DNA of 64,000 bases. Source: Halichondria panicea (Eukaryota > Porifera > Demospongiae > Suberitida > Halichondriidae). Both the position numbers and the translations under genes were made by a program. Under the pieces are notes generated by a model. The model saw nothing but the letters and a program-made list of their open reading frames with translations. It searched no databases and was not told where the DNA came from. The DNA lies in the NCBI RefSeq assembly GCF_963675165.1, contig NC_087377.1:8077122-8141121 (forward strand), read 5' to 3'. The first letter of the stretch is position 1, and each line of letters begins with the position of its first letter. Of this stretch, positions 33,991 through 44,989 are shown in pieces.

Positions 33991-34677
33991 GTTCCTAATG
34001 TGTTACCTGGTTTACACCAACTTCCAGCGCCAGGGCGCAGTGGTCAATATGACAATGCGTGAATTGAGGAGTACGGAGAACAAGAATGAATTTAAGGTGG
34101 TGTCGGTGTGGGGGCACAAAACTGCAACATCACATGGATCTGCAAGGATCGTGATGCCTGTTAATATATACAAGATCATCATCGACCAATCACCACCAGG
34201 GGAGGATACCAACTTAGTATTTACGACTGCGGCTGGGGGGAAGGTAACACACATCGGTGCAGAACTGACAAAGCTGGGGGACTCTTTCGGAAAGAAGTTT
34301 GCTGTAAGTGTTAATTTAAGAGTTGAACTTCTGCTCTCACTTGCAACAAACTGCTGCAGATTACACCCACCCTGAATCGGAAGGCAATCGCAACCAAAGT
34401 GGGCAGAGAGTGCAGTGACGTTGAGGAAAGACAAGTGGCCAAATATATGACACACTCCATAGAAGTTGCCAGGGCCAGCTACCAACACCTGGCAACAACC
34501 GAGCAGGCGGTGTCTGTCTATTCCTCTCTCAACAAACCGACTGACAAGGAAGAACCACCCACAAAAAGGAGGAGGTTTTTTACAGAAACTGAAAGTGAAT
34601 TAATCACAAATTACTTCAAACCTAACAAGGCCTCCAAACCACCAAACCCTGACATTCAGAACAGTGTGTATAACTGA
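33991..34677 (+). CDS. Crypton-like tyrosine recombinase, last two exons
   Basis: Exon 33991-34303 and exon 34360-34677 flank a 56-nt GT-AG intron in phase 0. The peptide has the tyrosine recombinase catalytic pattern: an Arg in NFQRQGAVVNMT, WGHKTATSHG (the Lys/His region), then YMTHSIEVARASYQHLATTE with His and the nucleophile Tyr. An acidic/basic tail PTKRRRFFTETE follows and the stop is TGA. This domain is found in eukaryotic Cryptons and in derived host genes. The first exon here begins in phase 2, so upstream exons are required; the deleted sister copy carries a candidate first exon at 36238-36477. Frame and splice sites look intact. Confidence 0.75.
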
Positions 34678-35419
34678 GTGTATCCATTGCAAAAAAAACT
34701 TGTGAGCATACATGTTCTTCCTTTAGGAATTGGTTATTGTGTTACAACTGGGACGAAATGACTATGAAGTTATGGTCAAGAACAAACACAACATTTTTTT
34801 TTTCGAACTTTAAAAATTATTCTTTTCATTCAGCTGGCGAATTTGTGTTTTTTTTTTAATGGCATACTCTTTTTCTACAGTGCAATGATGTCCACAACAA
34901 CAAAAGTCCCGCCCCAAATGTTGGGGCTAACGTGCATTGCTATCGTACCCTATCATACACTGGATTGTTTAGCCATCCTACCTTAACGAACTTAAATATA
35001 AACCGCGGGTGCTGATACCTCGGTGGAGGTGGCAAAGCTAATGCATACATGTACATGTATATAGAGCTTAGCTTTGGTTTCGTACTCGTGCTAGAACATA
35101 TCTGCATGTAGTCATTAATTTTCTTGAAAATTTAGCTGATGGGACCCATTGACATATGGACGTCAGTGCAACATGGATCGAGGCGTACCATCAAATTTTA
35201 ATGCTAGCTATAATTATGGGAGGAGTTATGGCACTCAATGCCACAAAGCAGATTGTTTGAAAATTTTTCAAAAATTATTCACAGATCGTACCACGTAGTG
35301 TGTTATATTGAAGACATTTCAAGCTACACACACAAGATATCATTTCCTATTCTCCTTGGGGATCAAAACATATTTTGGAATCTCAGTGGCAGCTGTTGAT
35401 GAGCATGCATCAACTGATG

Positions 35420-35735
35420 ACATAGTTTACTCGAAAGGATTGGTCACGCGAGAAGCTAAAAAGGAAGCGTAGTTACATCACATTCAAATTAGAGCTAGCA
35501 GAGCTCATAGGTAAGTAACTAAAGGTAGACCAAGGACTGCAGCTAGGGAAACTAGGCTCGATTCCACCCTTGATCATAATCCCGAGTACAATAACAAGGA
35601 GCAACAGTGTGTTGTGTGCAATGCTGTAAGACGCAAGAAGAAGCTTACTAGGGCACAGCATAGGCACGAGGCGTGCTTCTCGTGTTCAGTGTGTAACGTC
35701 CAGCTGTGTATCAACAAAGAATGCAACTGTTTTTA
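35420..35735 (+). pseudogene. piggyBac-type transposase C-terminal fragment, copy B
   Basis: After a degenerate start (SKGLVTREAKKEA-like region), the frame from about 35565 reads TLDHNPEYNNKEQQCVVCN, then paired CxxC and final CxxC-like cysteines (HEACFSCSVCN, INKECNCF) and a stop. This is the Cys-rich zinc-binding tail typical of piggyBac transposases. It is 85-90 percent alike with 33080-33400 by eye. Confidence 0.7.
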
Positions 35736-36237
35736 GTTTTTATGTACGTGGAGAATGCCGAACCACTATAAAAAACAAGCTAACCACAAGAATGCAGATA
35801 GTATGGCTGCAATAATTGCACACGTGCAATGTTTACAATCACTGTGTGTGCGTATCTCTGGCTGCGCTCACATGTATATTGTACTTACTACCGTACGGTG
35901 CAGCAGTAATACAAAGTTTGTAGACCACATTATAGCTAGCTAGTATGTCTTCCAGGACCACAAATAAAAGCTGGGATGAGGTGGTGGCGTAATGGAACAA
36001 TAAAAATCGTATGCCAGGTACAAGGATTTCCAATTCAGAAGCTAAAATGGGTGTAATAAAATGAAGAATTAGGAATAACCACAAGAGCGCCTAATGCAAC
36101 TACAGGCTTCCAGAGAGGCCAAAAAAAGTCTGAACTCTGAGAGAGGTGACAGTTCATAATTATAAATACAACAATAAACAATTACAAATTAAACCATAAT
36201 ATTATGTAAATGCATAGATGATGACAATACGTTCAGC

Positions 36238-36477
36238 ATGCCAAGTGTTGGGGTGCAAACAGAGCATGAGCTTGTCTGCCACGGCGTGCAGACGGCGGAA
36301 GTAACTACGGATGACAAGAGTATCCAGTTCCCTGAGCCCCAATCAGCAGATGTCAGAATAGATGCTGTATCCCGTCTTTCAGAAGCAGCACAGCAGGCAG
36401 AGTATTCTCTTGATTCTGAGAGTCTATCATCTTTCGTCTCTAACGGGAGTGTGTCACTTCAATCGGTGGGTACTTTC
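36238..36477 (+). CDS. Candidate first exon of the recombinase-type element gene
   Basis: An ATG opens an 80-codon acidic, Ser-rich frame (GVQTEHELVCHGVQTAEVTT, later SLDSESLSSFVSNGSVSLQS) ending at a donor gtgggt. It lies in the second copy of the duplicated segment, upstream of the shared exon DTGTEDMEPSYDS (36881 onward). The order suggests it is the N-terminal exon of the same gene whose recombinase exons survive only in the first copy. Inference; no direct homology evidence. Confidence 0.45.
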
Positions 36478-36587
36478 CACATGCACAACTCCAGCTGTTC
36501 CTGGACACAATACTATCTAGTGTTAACATTTCTACTCAATGGTTATTTGCACGCGGATTACTTTCGATTGTATGGTTCTTTAATAGT

Positions 36588-37450
36588 GGGCTATGACTGG
36601 TGGCTAGGCCACGTCTTTACCCCTAAGTACTTAGAGAAATTATAATCATTATTTAACCAGCGGGATTGCATTCCTCTAATTAAAGAGGGGATGCCTAACC
36701 CTATAATTAACAGTCACGGTCCGACTCACCCTCCAAGGAGCGTTGCGGTAATGGATATAATTATATGTTGTTTGTAGGTGTAGTTAGCAAGGGTAGCATC
36801 ATTATGTTTCTCGGAGTACCGAGATTAATTAGTGTCAACAGCTACGTAGTTACATTTTATTCTACTCTCTCTTGACACTGGCACAGAAGATATGGAACCT
36901 AGTTATGACTCTAATGTTTCACACACTGTGGACTTAGTAGTTCTCAATATAAAAGGCCGCTTAAATTAATGACAACAAATCCCTCCGTATACACTGCCAT
37001 GTACTTGGTGGTCAGTCTTCTATTAGCATTATTCAGAACAGTGTGTATAACGAATGTAACTAACTCTATCCATTGCACAAAAACTCGTGAGCATCGTTAT
37101 CGTACCCTATCATACACTGGATCGTTCCGCCATCCTACCTTTGTTCAACCATCCTACCTTAACGAACCCAAGTGAATTAAATATTAAAATGAAAGCACCG
37201 CGGTGGCAGTGCTGATACCTCGATGGAGGTGCCAAAGCTAATGCTAGAACATATCTGCATGTAGTTATTAATTTCCTTGAAAATTTAGCTGATGGGAAAA
37301 ATGCTCCTCTGCCACCATTGACATATGGACGTAAGCGCAACGTGGATCGTCTTCGTACCATGGGCGGAGACGCGTCATGTGTACCATCAAATTTTAATTC
37401 AAAAATGCTAGCTATAATTATGGGAGGAGTTATGGCACTCAATACCACAA
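36588..37450 (+). repeat. Second copy of the duplicated segment, recombinase exons deleted
   Basis: It aligns with 33490-33945 and then, after tctattagcatt (37030), jumps directly to attcagaacagtgtgtataac, which in the first copy is the last codons of the recombinase (34655-34675). About 700 bp are therefore missing here. It then follows 34680-35260 (ctatcatacactgga, tggaggtgccaaagctaatg, ctataattatgggaggagtt) to about 37450. Confidence 0.85.
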
Positions 37451-37774
37451 AGCGGAAAAGTCAGCACACCACCTCTCCTAACAAAAGTACAAAGAGCACT
37501 GCATAGCTCAAATGAACCGCTCTTCCTACCCTTTTTTGCCAGTATCATTCGCCAATGCAAAGGATTGGCTCTGTAAAAGCAAGTAGTTGCACGTCTACTC
37601 TTTTTCTAGTCTCGTGGGATCATACGATAGAACACTGGAATATTACAAATAGTTGCTGTGAACACTCACTGATACATCCTAATTATAGAGCACTGGTAAA
37701 CTCCGTGAAGCGAAGTATTTTATGAATGGGAAGGGAAGGGGGCGGAGTTTTAAGAGTTTTTTTGGGTTCTAATA

Positions 37775-37924
37775 CAGAGGAGGTACGACAGGCGCAGTGC
37801 AGCTCAAGTAATAATTATTAGCCTCTGATTACTCTCAGCAAAAACATACGACGTGGGCGGATAATTATTGCTCAATCAAAGGCTAATAAACTTGAGCTGC
37901 ACCACGCCTGTCGTACCTCCTCTG
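37775..37924. mobile_element. 150-bp Mutator-type MITE with 9-bp target duplication
   Basis: The ends cagaggaggtacgacaggcg and its inverse cgcctgtcgtacctcctctg extend to about 33 bp of terminal inverted repeat. The element is flanked by perfect direct repeats GTTCTAATA (37766-37774 and 37925-37933). A 9-bp target duplication is characteristic of Mutator/MULE-like elements. Non-coding. Confidence 0.85.
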
Positions 37925-37933
37925 GTTCTAATA

Positions 37934-39190
37934 GGCCCAGATCAGGATAAAACCCCGCCCCCTCCCATCTAATTACTCAAACCTCATTATAATTGTGCAT
38001 CCACACCAGGTTGAAGATGGAGCTTGAGCCTCAAAAAAGTACGTGATATTGCAACCGGATCTTTGCTAAAGTGTGTGCAACAGGAATTAAAGGCGAATGA
38101 CAAATTTGATATAATTATTGCTATCTTATATAAGTACTCCCAACTGCCAAGTCAGTTTTACCTTGGTGATAATCTCTGATAAGAAGGCACTGTGTTGAGG
38201 CGATGCATAATTATAGATCTAGGTCTCCCTAGCTGCTCTTTGTCAATATTCGGCAGACTGTGACACTGAGTGAGGAATGTATAGTCACGTGCACGGTATC
38301 TGTTAATGTAAGTTACATTCAGAATTTTGGACAAACAACAATTCTCACAATATTCACGAATTTTGCAGCTACCGTAATTATTATTAGTTTTCGATTTAAG
38401 GCGACTCTCTAACAATACGATAACCTTGATCGAACACAATTTTCTACCATCGAAGGCCTTAAGTCTAAGCCATTATAATAGCTCACAGTTTAACTTGGAA
38501 CAACTCATTTAACATGTGGCACAAATACGTACAAATACAGAATAAATACATATTTTTCTTTTCGTATCTCATGAACCATACATTGAAATCACTCGTAACT
38601 ATTTCCTACAGGTAGCCCAGATCTCGCTAAGATTATCCTACGAAGATCTGTAGCAATTACCAATTCGTCACTTTTCTTTCGATAATACTGTATGAAGCGT
38701 TCGAGGCAGCACAATCAAAATACCAGGTGAAAGAGCAGCTCAATGCACATGTGCTGGTACCTACAGAGTGTGGCATAGCTCCAACACAGCGCGCGCACAA
38801 TAATTTTTTGGAAATTAGCAGTAGACATAGCGGCTAGGCTAAAGCGGAGAAAGGGCACTTAATAGAAACACAAACTGTGGTATAATTCAGAAGGAATGTA
38901 TATATTGCTGCTTTATAATTATACTAGGAGTCAAGGTAGGCAGGACTAGGCAGGACCACGTACGTACGCATACCACAGATCAGTTCTTCAGGGTGCTATA
39001 ATTAGAATGACAACGGTATGTACGTTTAATACAATAAAATGCAGTGCCGTGTATCCCACTTGATCCAACTATACTGTCACAGGTTTTATGAAAGATAATT
39101 TATTGAAATAAGTGCCAAAGTTAATCATCTTGCTAAAACTGAAGCGAAGGAATAAAAATAGTTCAACTTACCTATATATATCTATGGCTG
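37934..39190. other. Stretch without a supported gene
   Basis: A partial MITE A end (accgtaattattatta...cgatttaaggcgactctct) lies at 38371-38412. A 93-codon minus frame at 38158-38439 overlaps it and is therefore not trusted. Nothing else was recognised. Confidence 0.5.
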
Positions 39191-40039
39191 CACACAGATT
39201 GTGAAGACCAGTGAAGGTTTTAGCATGGTTTTAGACATATATCCCAGTCTAGTCTGTCAAGCATCATGTATGGAGTATACAGTGAGTAGGAGTTCGAGTC
39301 TTCTCAGGAGTGAGCTTTTTAGGACCACGAGGTCCAATCCTCGATTTCAAGCCGCTGCCTCGGTGCGCGTGCGCATGCGTACCGTACATACATGTACTAC
39401 AAGTCATAATGAAAGCAGACTTGACTTCTACTACAAGTGATAATGAAATCAGACTTGACTTGACTGCTAACCTCCTAACAGAGGTGTGCAGTAACGTTAG
39501 CACCGAACCAGAGCTGCAACCTATCACTAGCTCTGAGAGAGAACTGAGAACTGAGAACTGCTGCGGTGCATTGTGTCTGTCCGGCTGCTGACTATACAGT
39601 AATCCGTTAAATTTCTGCACTACTCTCTGACTTTATGTGTGCTGTGTTGTAGCTGCCACTGGGCTTAGATAATCTAAAAATTCGAGCGTGGTTCTTGTAA
39701 CTGATATATGTGATTGTTGTGTATCGTTGCGCACGTGTCTTGTGTGACTGTTGTACGACAGCTGTGCTGTGTGATGTGTGATAATTATATTTGTGTGATA
39801 TTTGTGATTCGGCTTGAGATATCGATCGGCGTCTGGCGTTGTTTTTTGTCAGATAAATCTTCAATTTGTTATTATTAATTGTTTGGCTCGACATGCATGC
39901 TTGTTAGCGGTTGTCATGGAATTTTCAAAGGTGGGACTGTTAAAAGCCAATCGGTTAAAGGGAAACCTGCTGTGAAACCTAATGAGAAGACCCCTTCTTC
40001 AGACCCACATTCTTTTGAAACTCAATAAATTGAAGCTGT

Positions 40040-40740
40040 GGCTCCACTGAAGACGACGGGAGTCCAATGGTGGAGTGCGATGTCTGCCAGAAATGGTCCC
40101 AGTCTCAATGTATTGGTCTCTCTGAGGCAGATGCTATCTCTGCTACATGCTCTCCCGACACTATAGCAATACTCAAATATCGTTGGAACTTGCTCGTATC
40201 AGCAGTTCCAGGAAAAAAGAAATGCATGGTGGCTCAGAGTCACCACAGGAGTCTCTCTCTAATTGATGAGAAATGGGATTCCCTCTCCTGCCCACCACAC
40301 ACTCCCACTCTGATCGATTTACAGGCACTTCTTCCACTGAGCAGGAAAATCCCCCCTCCCAGAGTGATTCCCCTGTGACTTCGGAGAACATACCTATGAC
40401 TACTACTAACACCCTCCAAGATAACACCTCCCAAGATAAGAGATCCGTACGTCTCCCCTGCTCCCTCAACGCGGAGCTGCATGGAGGGGGTAGACTAAAC
40501 CAACCTCACAATACGCACTTACATCAATTCTAAATTTCGGCTAAATATTAGAGGCTTCAAATCAAATATTGATTATCTGCGTACATGCACTACTTATATG
40601 CCACACGATTTATTCGCGATTTCTGAACACTGGCTTCATGAGTACGACCTGCATCTACTCTCCTCCTTAGTCTATGAATATTCATCATACATTATTATTA
40701 TTTTGGCACTTCTTATTCAACTGAAGACATTCAAGAATTA
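40040..40740 (+). mobile_element. LINE remnant: PHD-type ORF1 piece and start of endonuclease
   Basis: The frame at 40067 encodes MVECDVCQKWSQSQCIGLSE, the PHD-finger-like Cys/His motif of CR1/L2-type LINE ORF1 proteins. From about 40510 another frame reads FRLNIRGFKSNIDYLR, then PHDLFAISEHWLHEYDLHLL, the N-terminal part of an apurinic-type endonuclease (AISE..W motif). It ends in a degenerate stretch near 40740; no reverse transcriptase follows. Pseudogenic. Confidence 0.75.
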
Positions 40741-40834
40741 GGTAAACATGACTCTATAATAATAATTATGCACAAAATAATTAATAATACATTGTGATAC
40801 TTGTTGCAGATTCGTGTCACTTTTCTACCATGCA

Positions 40835-41815
40835 GTAGCTACGTAGGTCACACTCATGAAGATGTGGATCAGCTTTTCCAACACATTAATTTTATCTCGT
40901 GTGGGTGCAGAAACCATTATAATGGTGAGCATTTAATTGTCTGATCATGAATTATGCACGTCATTCACTTTCACCGTACGTTTACGCAACTTTTGACGTG
41001 TATAATACAATTTACAATTGCATCACTAGATATTGATAAAGTAACCTATGCATGGTTGACTATAATTATTGAGTGTGTGAGATACATTTTTATTAAATGT
41101 AAGTGCAAGTTGTTATAATGAGAGCTGGTATTGTTTTAAAACGTTTGATGAAGGTGACAGCACAAAGCTATACGCCACAGCCAGTCACAATTCAACTGAA
41201 GAGTGTTTACGATGTGCGTTCTTGGCTAGTTCCATACATTGAGGAGCTTCATGGACATAACCAGCCACATTGCTTTCGTCACTTTAGATGAAGATGGACG
41301 AGCAGTGATGCACTACAAGAATTGGAGCGAAGATGGATGGTAAGAGAAAGGTCTTATCTTGCTAAAGGTATATATACACAATGTCATGGGCTGTCAACAT
41401 GCATCGGAAAAAATATACAGATGTGCGTCAGAGATAATTATCTTTAGTATAATTATAATTATATGAATGCATGTATATATTATTATCATGGATTCAGCAC
41501 CTATTATGTATACTAAATTAATTATAAAATTAATTATACTATGCAAACTTTTAGGACGTGCCAGAGAGTTGCCCTTCAGCAGTTATTCCTTCTGATGAGA
41601 AGCAGGATGGACAACCAGTTGCGAATCGACATTCCCAAGTGGAAGCAATGGCTTTCTCCTCAATCCTGGGAGGAATCGGAAGAATTTCTACTTGTCTGGA
41701 TTAGACAAGCTTGGAGGCACATCACAAGAAACTTCACAGTGGCCTTTGGAGCTGCTGGCAAGTACCATACAAGCTGACTCACTCCCTCCACACAAAAGAG
41801 AGGCAATGGTAAGAA
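40835..41815 (+). pseudogene. DUF7869-type transposon protein remnant in several exons or fragments
   Basis: A first piece encodes SYVGHTHEDVDQLFQHINF, the GHTHEDxDQxFS-type motif of DUF7869 proteins found in eukaryotic transposons. A second (41150-41340) reads VYDVRSWLVPYIEELHGHN and, after a one-base frame change, AVMHYKNWSEDGW, in the order expected for the same family. A third (41553-41810) is Ser/Pro/Gln-rich with a stop at 41690. The breaks show decay; some gaps could be true introns (gtaag at 41810). Confidence 0.5.
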
Positions 41816-41829
41816 TCATAACGATGCAG

Positions 41830-41982
41830 TATACCGTACACAGCGGGTATTTTCGTATGCATGGTCGTATAATTATTTCGTATGAGCATCATACGAAAAT
41901 TCATTATTCTACCGCTAGATTCTAATATTCAAAATAGGTCATTCGTACGAAATTGTACACCAACCAAAATTACCGGCTATGC
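41830..41982. mobile_element. MITE family B-related copy
   Basis: The ends taccgtacacagcgggtattttcg and aaaattaccggctatgcggta are inverted repeats around a core with tcgtatg and catacga mirrored. Non-coding. Confidence 0.65.
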
Positions 41983-42447
41983 GGTATGGCAATGCATTAT
42001 ACCCCCACACTAAATCTAACCCCTCCCCCTCCGATGTAAACAAGGAACACGCACTAACACCTTTAATTATACGACACTTACGTCACCACTACTTGATCTC
42101 ATTGGTCAACAGCTGTAGGATATTATTATAGGGAGAGCATAATTATAGCCCCAGCCGGGCATGCACAGTTTTTCAAGTTGTTTTTTAGTCGAATGCATGG
42201 TAAACGCTTGGACCAAGGAAGCTCTTGAGCTGCTCAACTAGCTATTTGACGGCCCCAAATCCATCGTGGATTGAATTGTTGCTAGGGGGAGGTCCCTGTG
42301 GTATAAATCAGATATGCCACACCGGTGTGGTATATATACTTTACTTAATCACACTGTACACATTATACATGACAGTGAGCAAAATAATTGTGCGGCGTTT
42401 GTATCATAAAAAAATCAAATTTGAAACACCTTCGACCCCACCTTCTT

Positions 42448-42630
42448 AAATTTGAGACCCCTGATAAATAGGGATCTCAAGAAATCGTTGACACTTAAAA
42501 CACCCTTCACAAATTTGAGACCCCTGCTTAAACGGGGTCTCAAGAAAATGATGACATATTACACCCTTCTCAAATTTGAGACACCTATTAAATAGGTGCT
42601 GTTTCAAAGAAGACCTTGTGTACCCACCGA
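42448..42630. repeat. Three-copy 61-63-bp repeat with internal palindromes
   Basis: Units beginning aaatttgagaccc at 42448, 42511 and 42572 each contain an inverted pair (gagacccctg and caggggtctc variants). In the third unit both arms have changed together: acacctatt faces aataggtgct. Confidence 0.75.
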
Positions 42631-42843
42631 TTGGATAGCATAACCGCCGACAGTTTTATTTTTGTGAAATGTGCAAACAAACGTGTTAGAATCCTAGATG
42701 TCAGCCCAGAGATGGATGGTATAACTCTTAACCAGATTTACCCTCACGGCTCCATTTATATTCGTTTAACAGATTCTATAGTGTTCCTGCACCAAGTCGA
42801 CCTTCCAGTGGAACTCAACCTCCTATCAATGCTCTTAGTGTGA
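42616..42843 (+). CDS. Hypothetical ORF
   Basis: The 75-codon frame (ITADSFIFVKCANKRVRILDVSPEMDG..., VFLHQVDLPVELNLLSMLLV) has balanced amino acid use and a hydrophobic end, but no recognised family and no clear splice sites. It lies between the palindromic repeat and a MITE, so a mobile-element remnant is likely. Confidence 0.3.
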   Translation: MCTHRLDSITADSFIFVKCANKRVRILDVSPEMDGITLNQIYPHGSIYIRLTDSIVFLHQVDLPVELNLLSMLLV

Positions 42844-42909
42844 CAGCTCCCAACTCGTCCTCCTTCCACTCCAACGGCACCTCCTAGTGGGATTCCACTT
42901 CAGAGTGGC

Positions 42910-43291
42910 GCATTTAATTTTAATCTTTTAGAACACAAACAATTGCTTCAGCCCAGCTGGCCCCTAAATTATGGTGGCGTTTATGTTCTACAGCTAGTAT
43001 AGAATTTGTAGAGAGAATAGGTGTGGTCTAGCTCAGTTTCACTTGCTAGCTGCCCTGTTGAGAGCTGAGTGACTCGTGAACAAGGTTCATTGACTGTAGC
43101 TATGGCATGGGTTAGACCTGTTTAGAAGGGTCAAAGATGCATGTGTTTTGATGTCTCAAACAAGCCTTTTTATAAGCACCAGAAACCAGCAACGGTTGGT
43201 GCTTCTTTAGGACCTAAAAAATTATGCTAATGCTGGCTGACGTGACGCTTAAATTATGGTGGCGCTGTAATTACATAAATTACGGTATATT
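42910..43291. mobile_element. MITE, second copy of the 878-1110 family
   Basis: It carries the shared blocks ttcagcccagctgg and cagtttcacttgctagct. It ends ggcgctgtaattacataaat then tacggta, the inverse of the family's other end at 878-905. It abuts the piggyBac element at 43303. Confidence 0.6.
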
Positions 43292-43302
43292 CAATTATTT
43301 AA

Positions 43303-44226
43303 CCCTTTAACCGTCACGGGCCACGATCGTGGCCCGCAATAGTGACTTTTTTTGCGAAATTCTAATTCTGCGATACTTAGGAAGTAGCTCGAACTACGCA
43401 CATCCCTGTATACAGGAAGAGCTGTAGAATCACGTGCAATTTAGTCTAGAATTTTCCAAGCCACGTTGCTATGTTAAAATTTCAGTAGCATCTTACCGCA
43501 CGAAGTTTATAGCTATGGCTAGGTTGTTTACTTGTGCTGATGTGCTTGAACAGCTTGAGGACAGCAATGGTGATGTCTCCTCTGGTGATGACAGTGCCTA
43601 TGAAGGAGAGGGGATAGTAGGATACCTCCCAAAGGCTACCAGCTTTATGCCAGACGCTGATGAACTGTCTGGGACTGAAGACATGCATGACATGGACCTA
43701 GACGCTAGAGCTATGGACCAGGACGGTGAAAGACCAGGAGAGGGCTCACTGTGTGACTCTGGCAAGTAGTATAGTATAGCTAGAATATCAGTAGTAAGTA
43801 TAGTATAGCTAAAATAGAATTAGCAGTAATGAACAGTCTTTATGTGAGCTTGTAAATTTCATAGATCGTTCACCGATATAGTAATACATGTACGTATTGT
43901 ACTTCAAATTTATATATCTTAGCACTGTTACATTCATATGATGTGAAAATCAAGCTTAGTCAAGCCTTTATACCATATGATAGGCTGATCCATAAAAAAA
44001 AATTTTTGGATTTTATCTCACTGCTGGCCGAGCATTTAAAATGATAAAAACGGGTGAGCGTAATAACCGTGGTTGTTATGGCAACACATGTTGCACCATT
44101 TTATTCCTTGTTGTATGGGCATTCTATTGGTATATGGTTGCTAGGCATTTTATTGCTCTGGAAACCCGATAGAGAATTTACAGACATTTCACTTCACTGT
44201 TAATTAAAAATCCGACGGTTAAAGGG
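43303..44226 (+). mobile_element. 924-bp piggyBac-type element, TTAA-flanked, internally deleted
   Basis: 13-bp terminal inverted repeats CCCTTTAACCGTC and GACGGTTAAAGGG are flanked on both sides by TTAA (43299-43302 and 44227-44230), the obligatory piggyBac target. A perfect 20-bp palindrome (cgggccacgatcgtggcccg) follows the left end. Inside only the N-terminal part of a transposase-like ORF remains (43515-43769), so the element is non-autonomous. The clean ends suggest recent mobility. Confidence 0.88.
43515..43769 (+). CDS. Truncated piggyBac-like transposase N-terminus
   Basis: ATG opens 84 codons: MARLFTCADVLEQLEDSNGD followed by an acidic Asp/Glu/Ser-rich region (SSGDDSAYEGEG, DMDLDARAMDQDGE) and a stop. 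piggyBac transposases commonly begin with such an acidic, disordered N-terminus; the catalytic domain and Cys-rich tail are missing. Expressed, it could not transpose. Confidence 0.6.
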   Translation: MARLFTCADVLEQLEDSNGDVSSGDDSAYEGEGIVGYLPKATSFMPDADELSGTEDMHDMDLDARAMDQDGERPGEGSLCDSGK

Positions 44227-44268
44227 TTAAATGCATATAGATAGCATTGTTCATAACTATAACTTACC

Positions 44269-44552
44269 AGGGGTAAATTTAACTTCTTCCTCAGTCTTCC
44301 ACCACTGACATTGATGGGATTTGATAACTTTGATTCCCATTCTACAAGCAGCAACCCAATTAGATTATGAAGATCCCTTAATTCGGAGAGGTGTTCTTCA
44401 TCACCAGATTCAGAAATACTTAAGTAGTTACCAATGATCAGGGATAGATTTCTCATCACACTGATGCAATCTAGTTCTACATTTCCTTCACCCCTGCACT
44501 GTCTAATCACATCCTCCACAGCTTCTAAACAGTCCTCCATCGACATCATCAT
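44269..44552 (-). CDS. First exon of a possibly transposon-derived protein
   Basis: The minus-strand frame starts at ATG 44552 (alternatives are the next Met codons) and runs 94 codons to a donor gtaagt at 44268. The peptide is helical and acidic: CLEAVEDVIRQCRGEGNVEL, then RDLHNLIGLLLVEWESKL and GGRLRKKLNLPL. The pattern of a helical acidic N-terminus followed by a basic linker resembles N-termini of integrase-core transposon proteins common in sponges and cnidarians, but I cannot confirm this. The next exon would lie downstream of 44269, where the piggyBac element sits in the presumed intron. Confidence 0.45.
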
Positions 44553-44989
44553 GACTCGAGGCTACAAATCTCTGCTTTGTAGTAGGAATAGTCACGTGAC
44601 ATGCAAGAGTTGATTTTGCCCCCGGCGCGGGATATAAATGTGTACACTGCGAGATAAAATGTGTACACCGCGGGATAAAATTGAAATTGCTGGGTGGTTC
44701 GCCAACGCAGTTTTGGCCATTCCATACACTTGCAGCCCAACAGCAAAACCACCAGATATGAATTTCATTGCCAATAATAATGAAAGCACCGCAGGTGCAG
44801 ATGCTCGGTGGAGGTGCCAAAGCTACATAACATAATTATAGCTAGCTTTTTATACACACATTAATTTATCATGATGAATAATTTTCTTCATGCGGGAAAC
44901 TCAAATATGACCATGATTGTTGTTAAAAACATGGCAAGTCAGCAGAGCCGTGCAGCTCTCTTCTTGCTCTGCAGCTACCAATAGCTAGC

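Noticed and set aside
34012-34488. 158-codon minus-strand frame
   Set aside because: Antisense shadow of the tyrosine recombinase exons; the plus strand carries the catalytic motifs and splice sites.
38158-38439. 93-codon minus-strand frame
   Set aside because: It overlaps a MITE A end at 38371-38412 and has no splice signals or recognisable domain.
39283-39300. ggagttcgagtctt string resembling a tRNA B box
   Set aside because: No A box at the right distance and no acceptor stem or anticodon arm could be drawn. No tRNA or rRNA gene was found anywhere in the window.
44503-44835. Four overlapping small frames on both strands
   Set aside because: Shadow frames over repeat-like DNA containing the dispersed 'tggaggtgccaaagct' block and the 5' end of the 44269-44552 exon.
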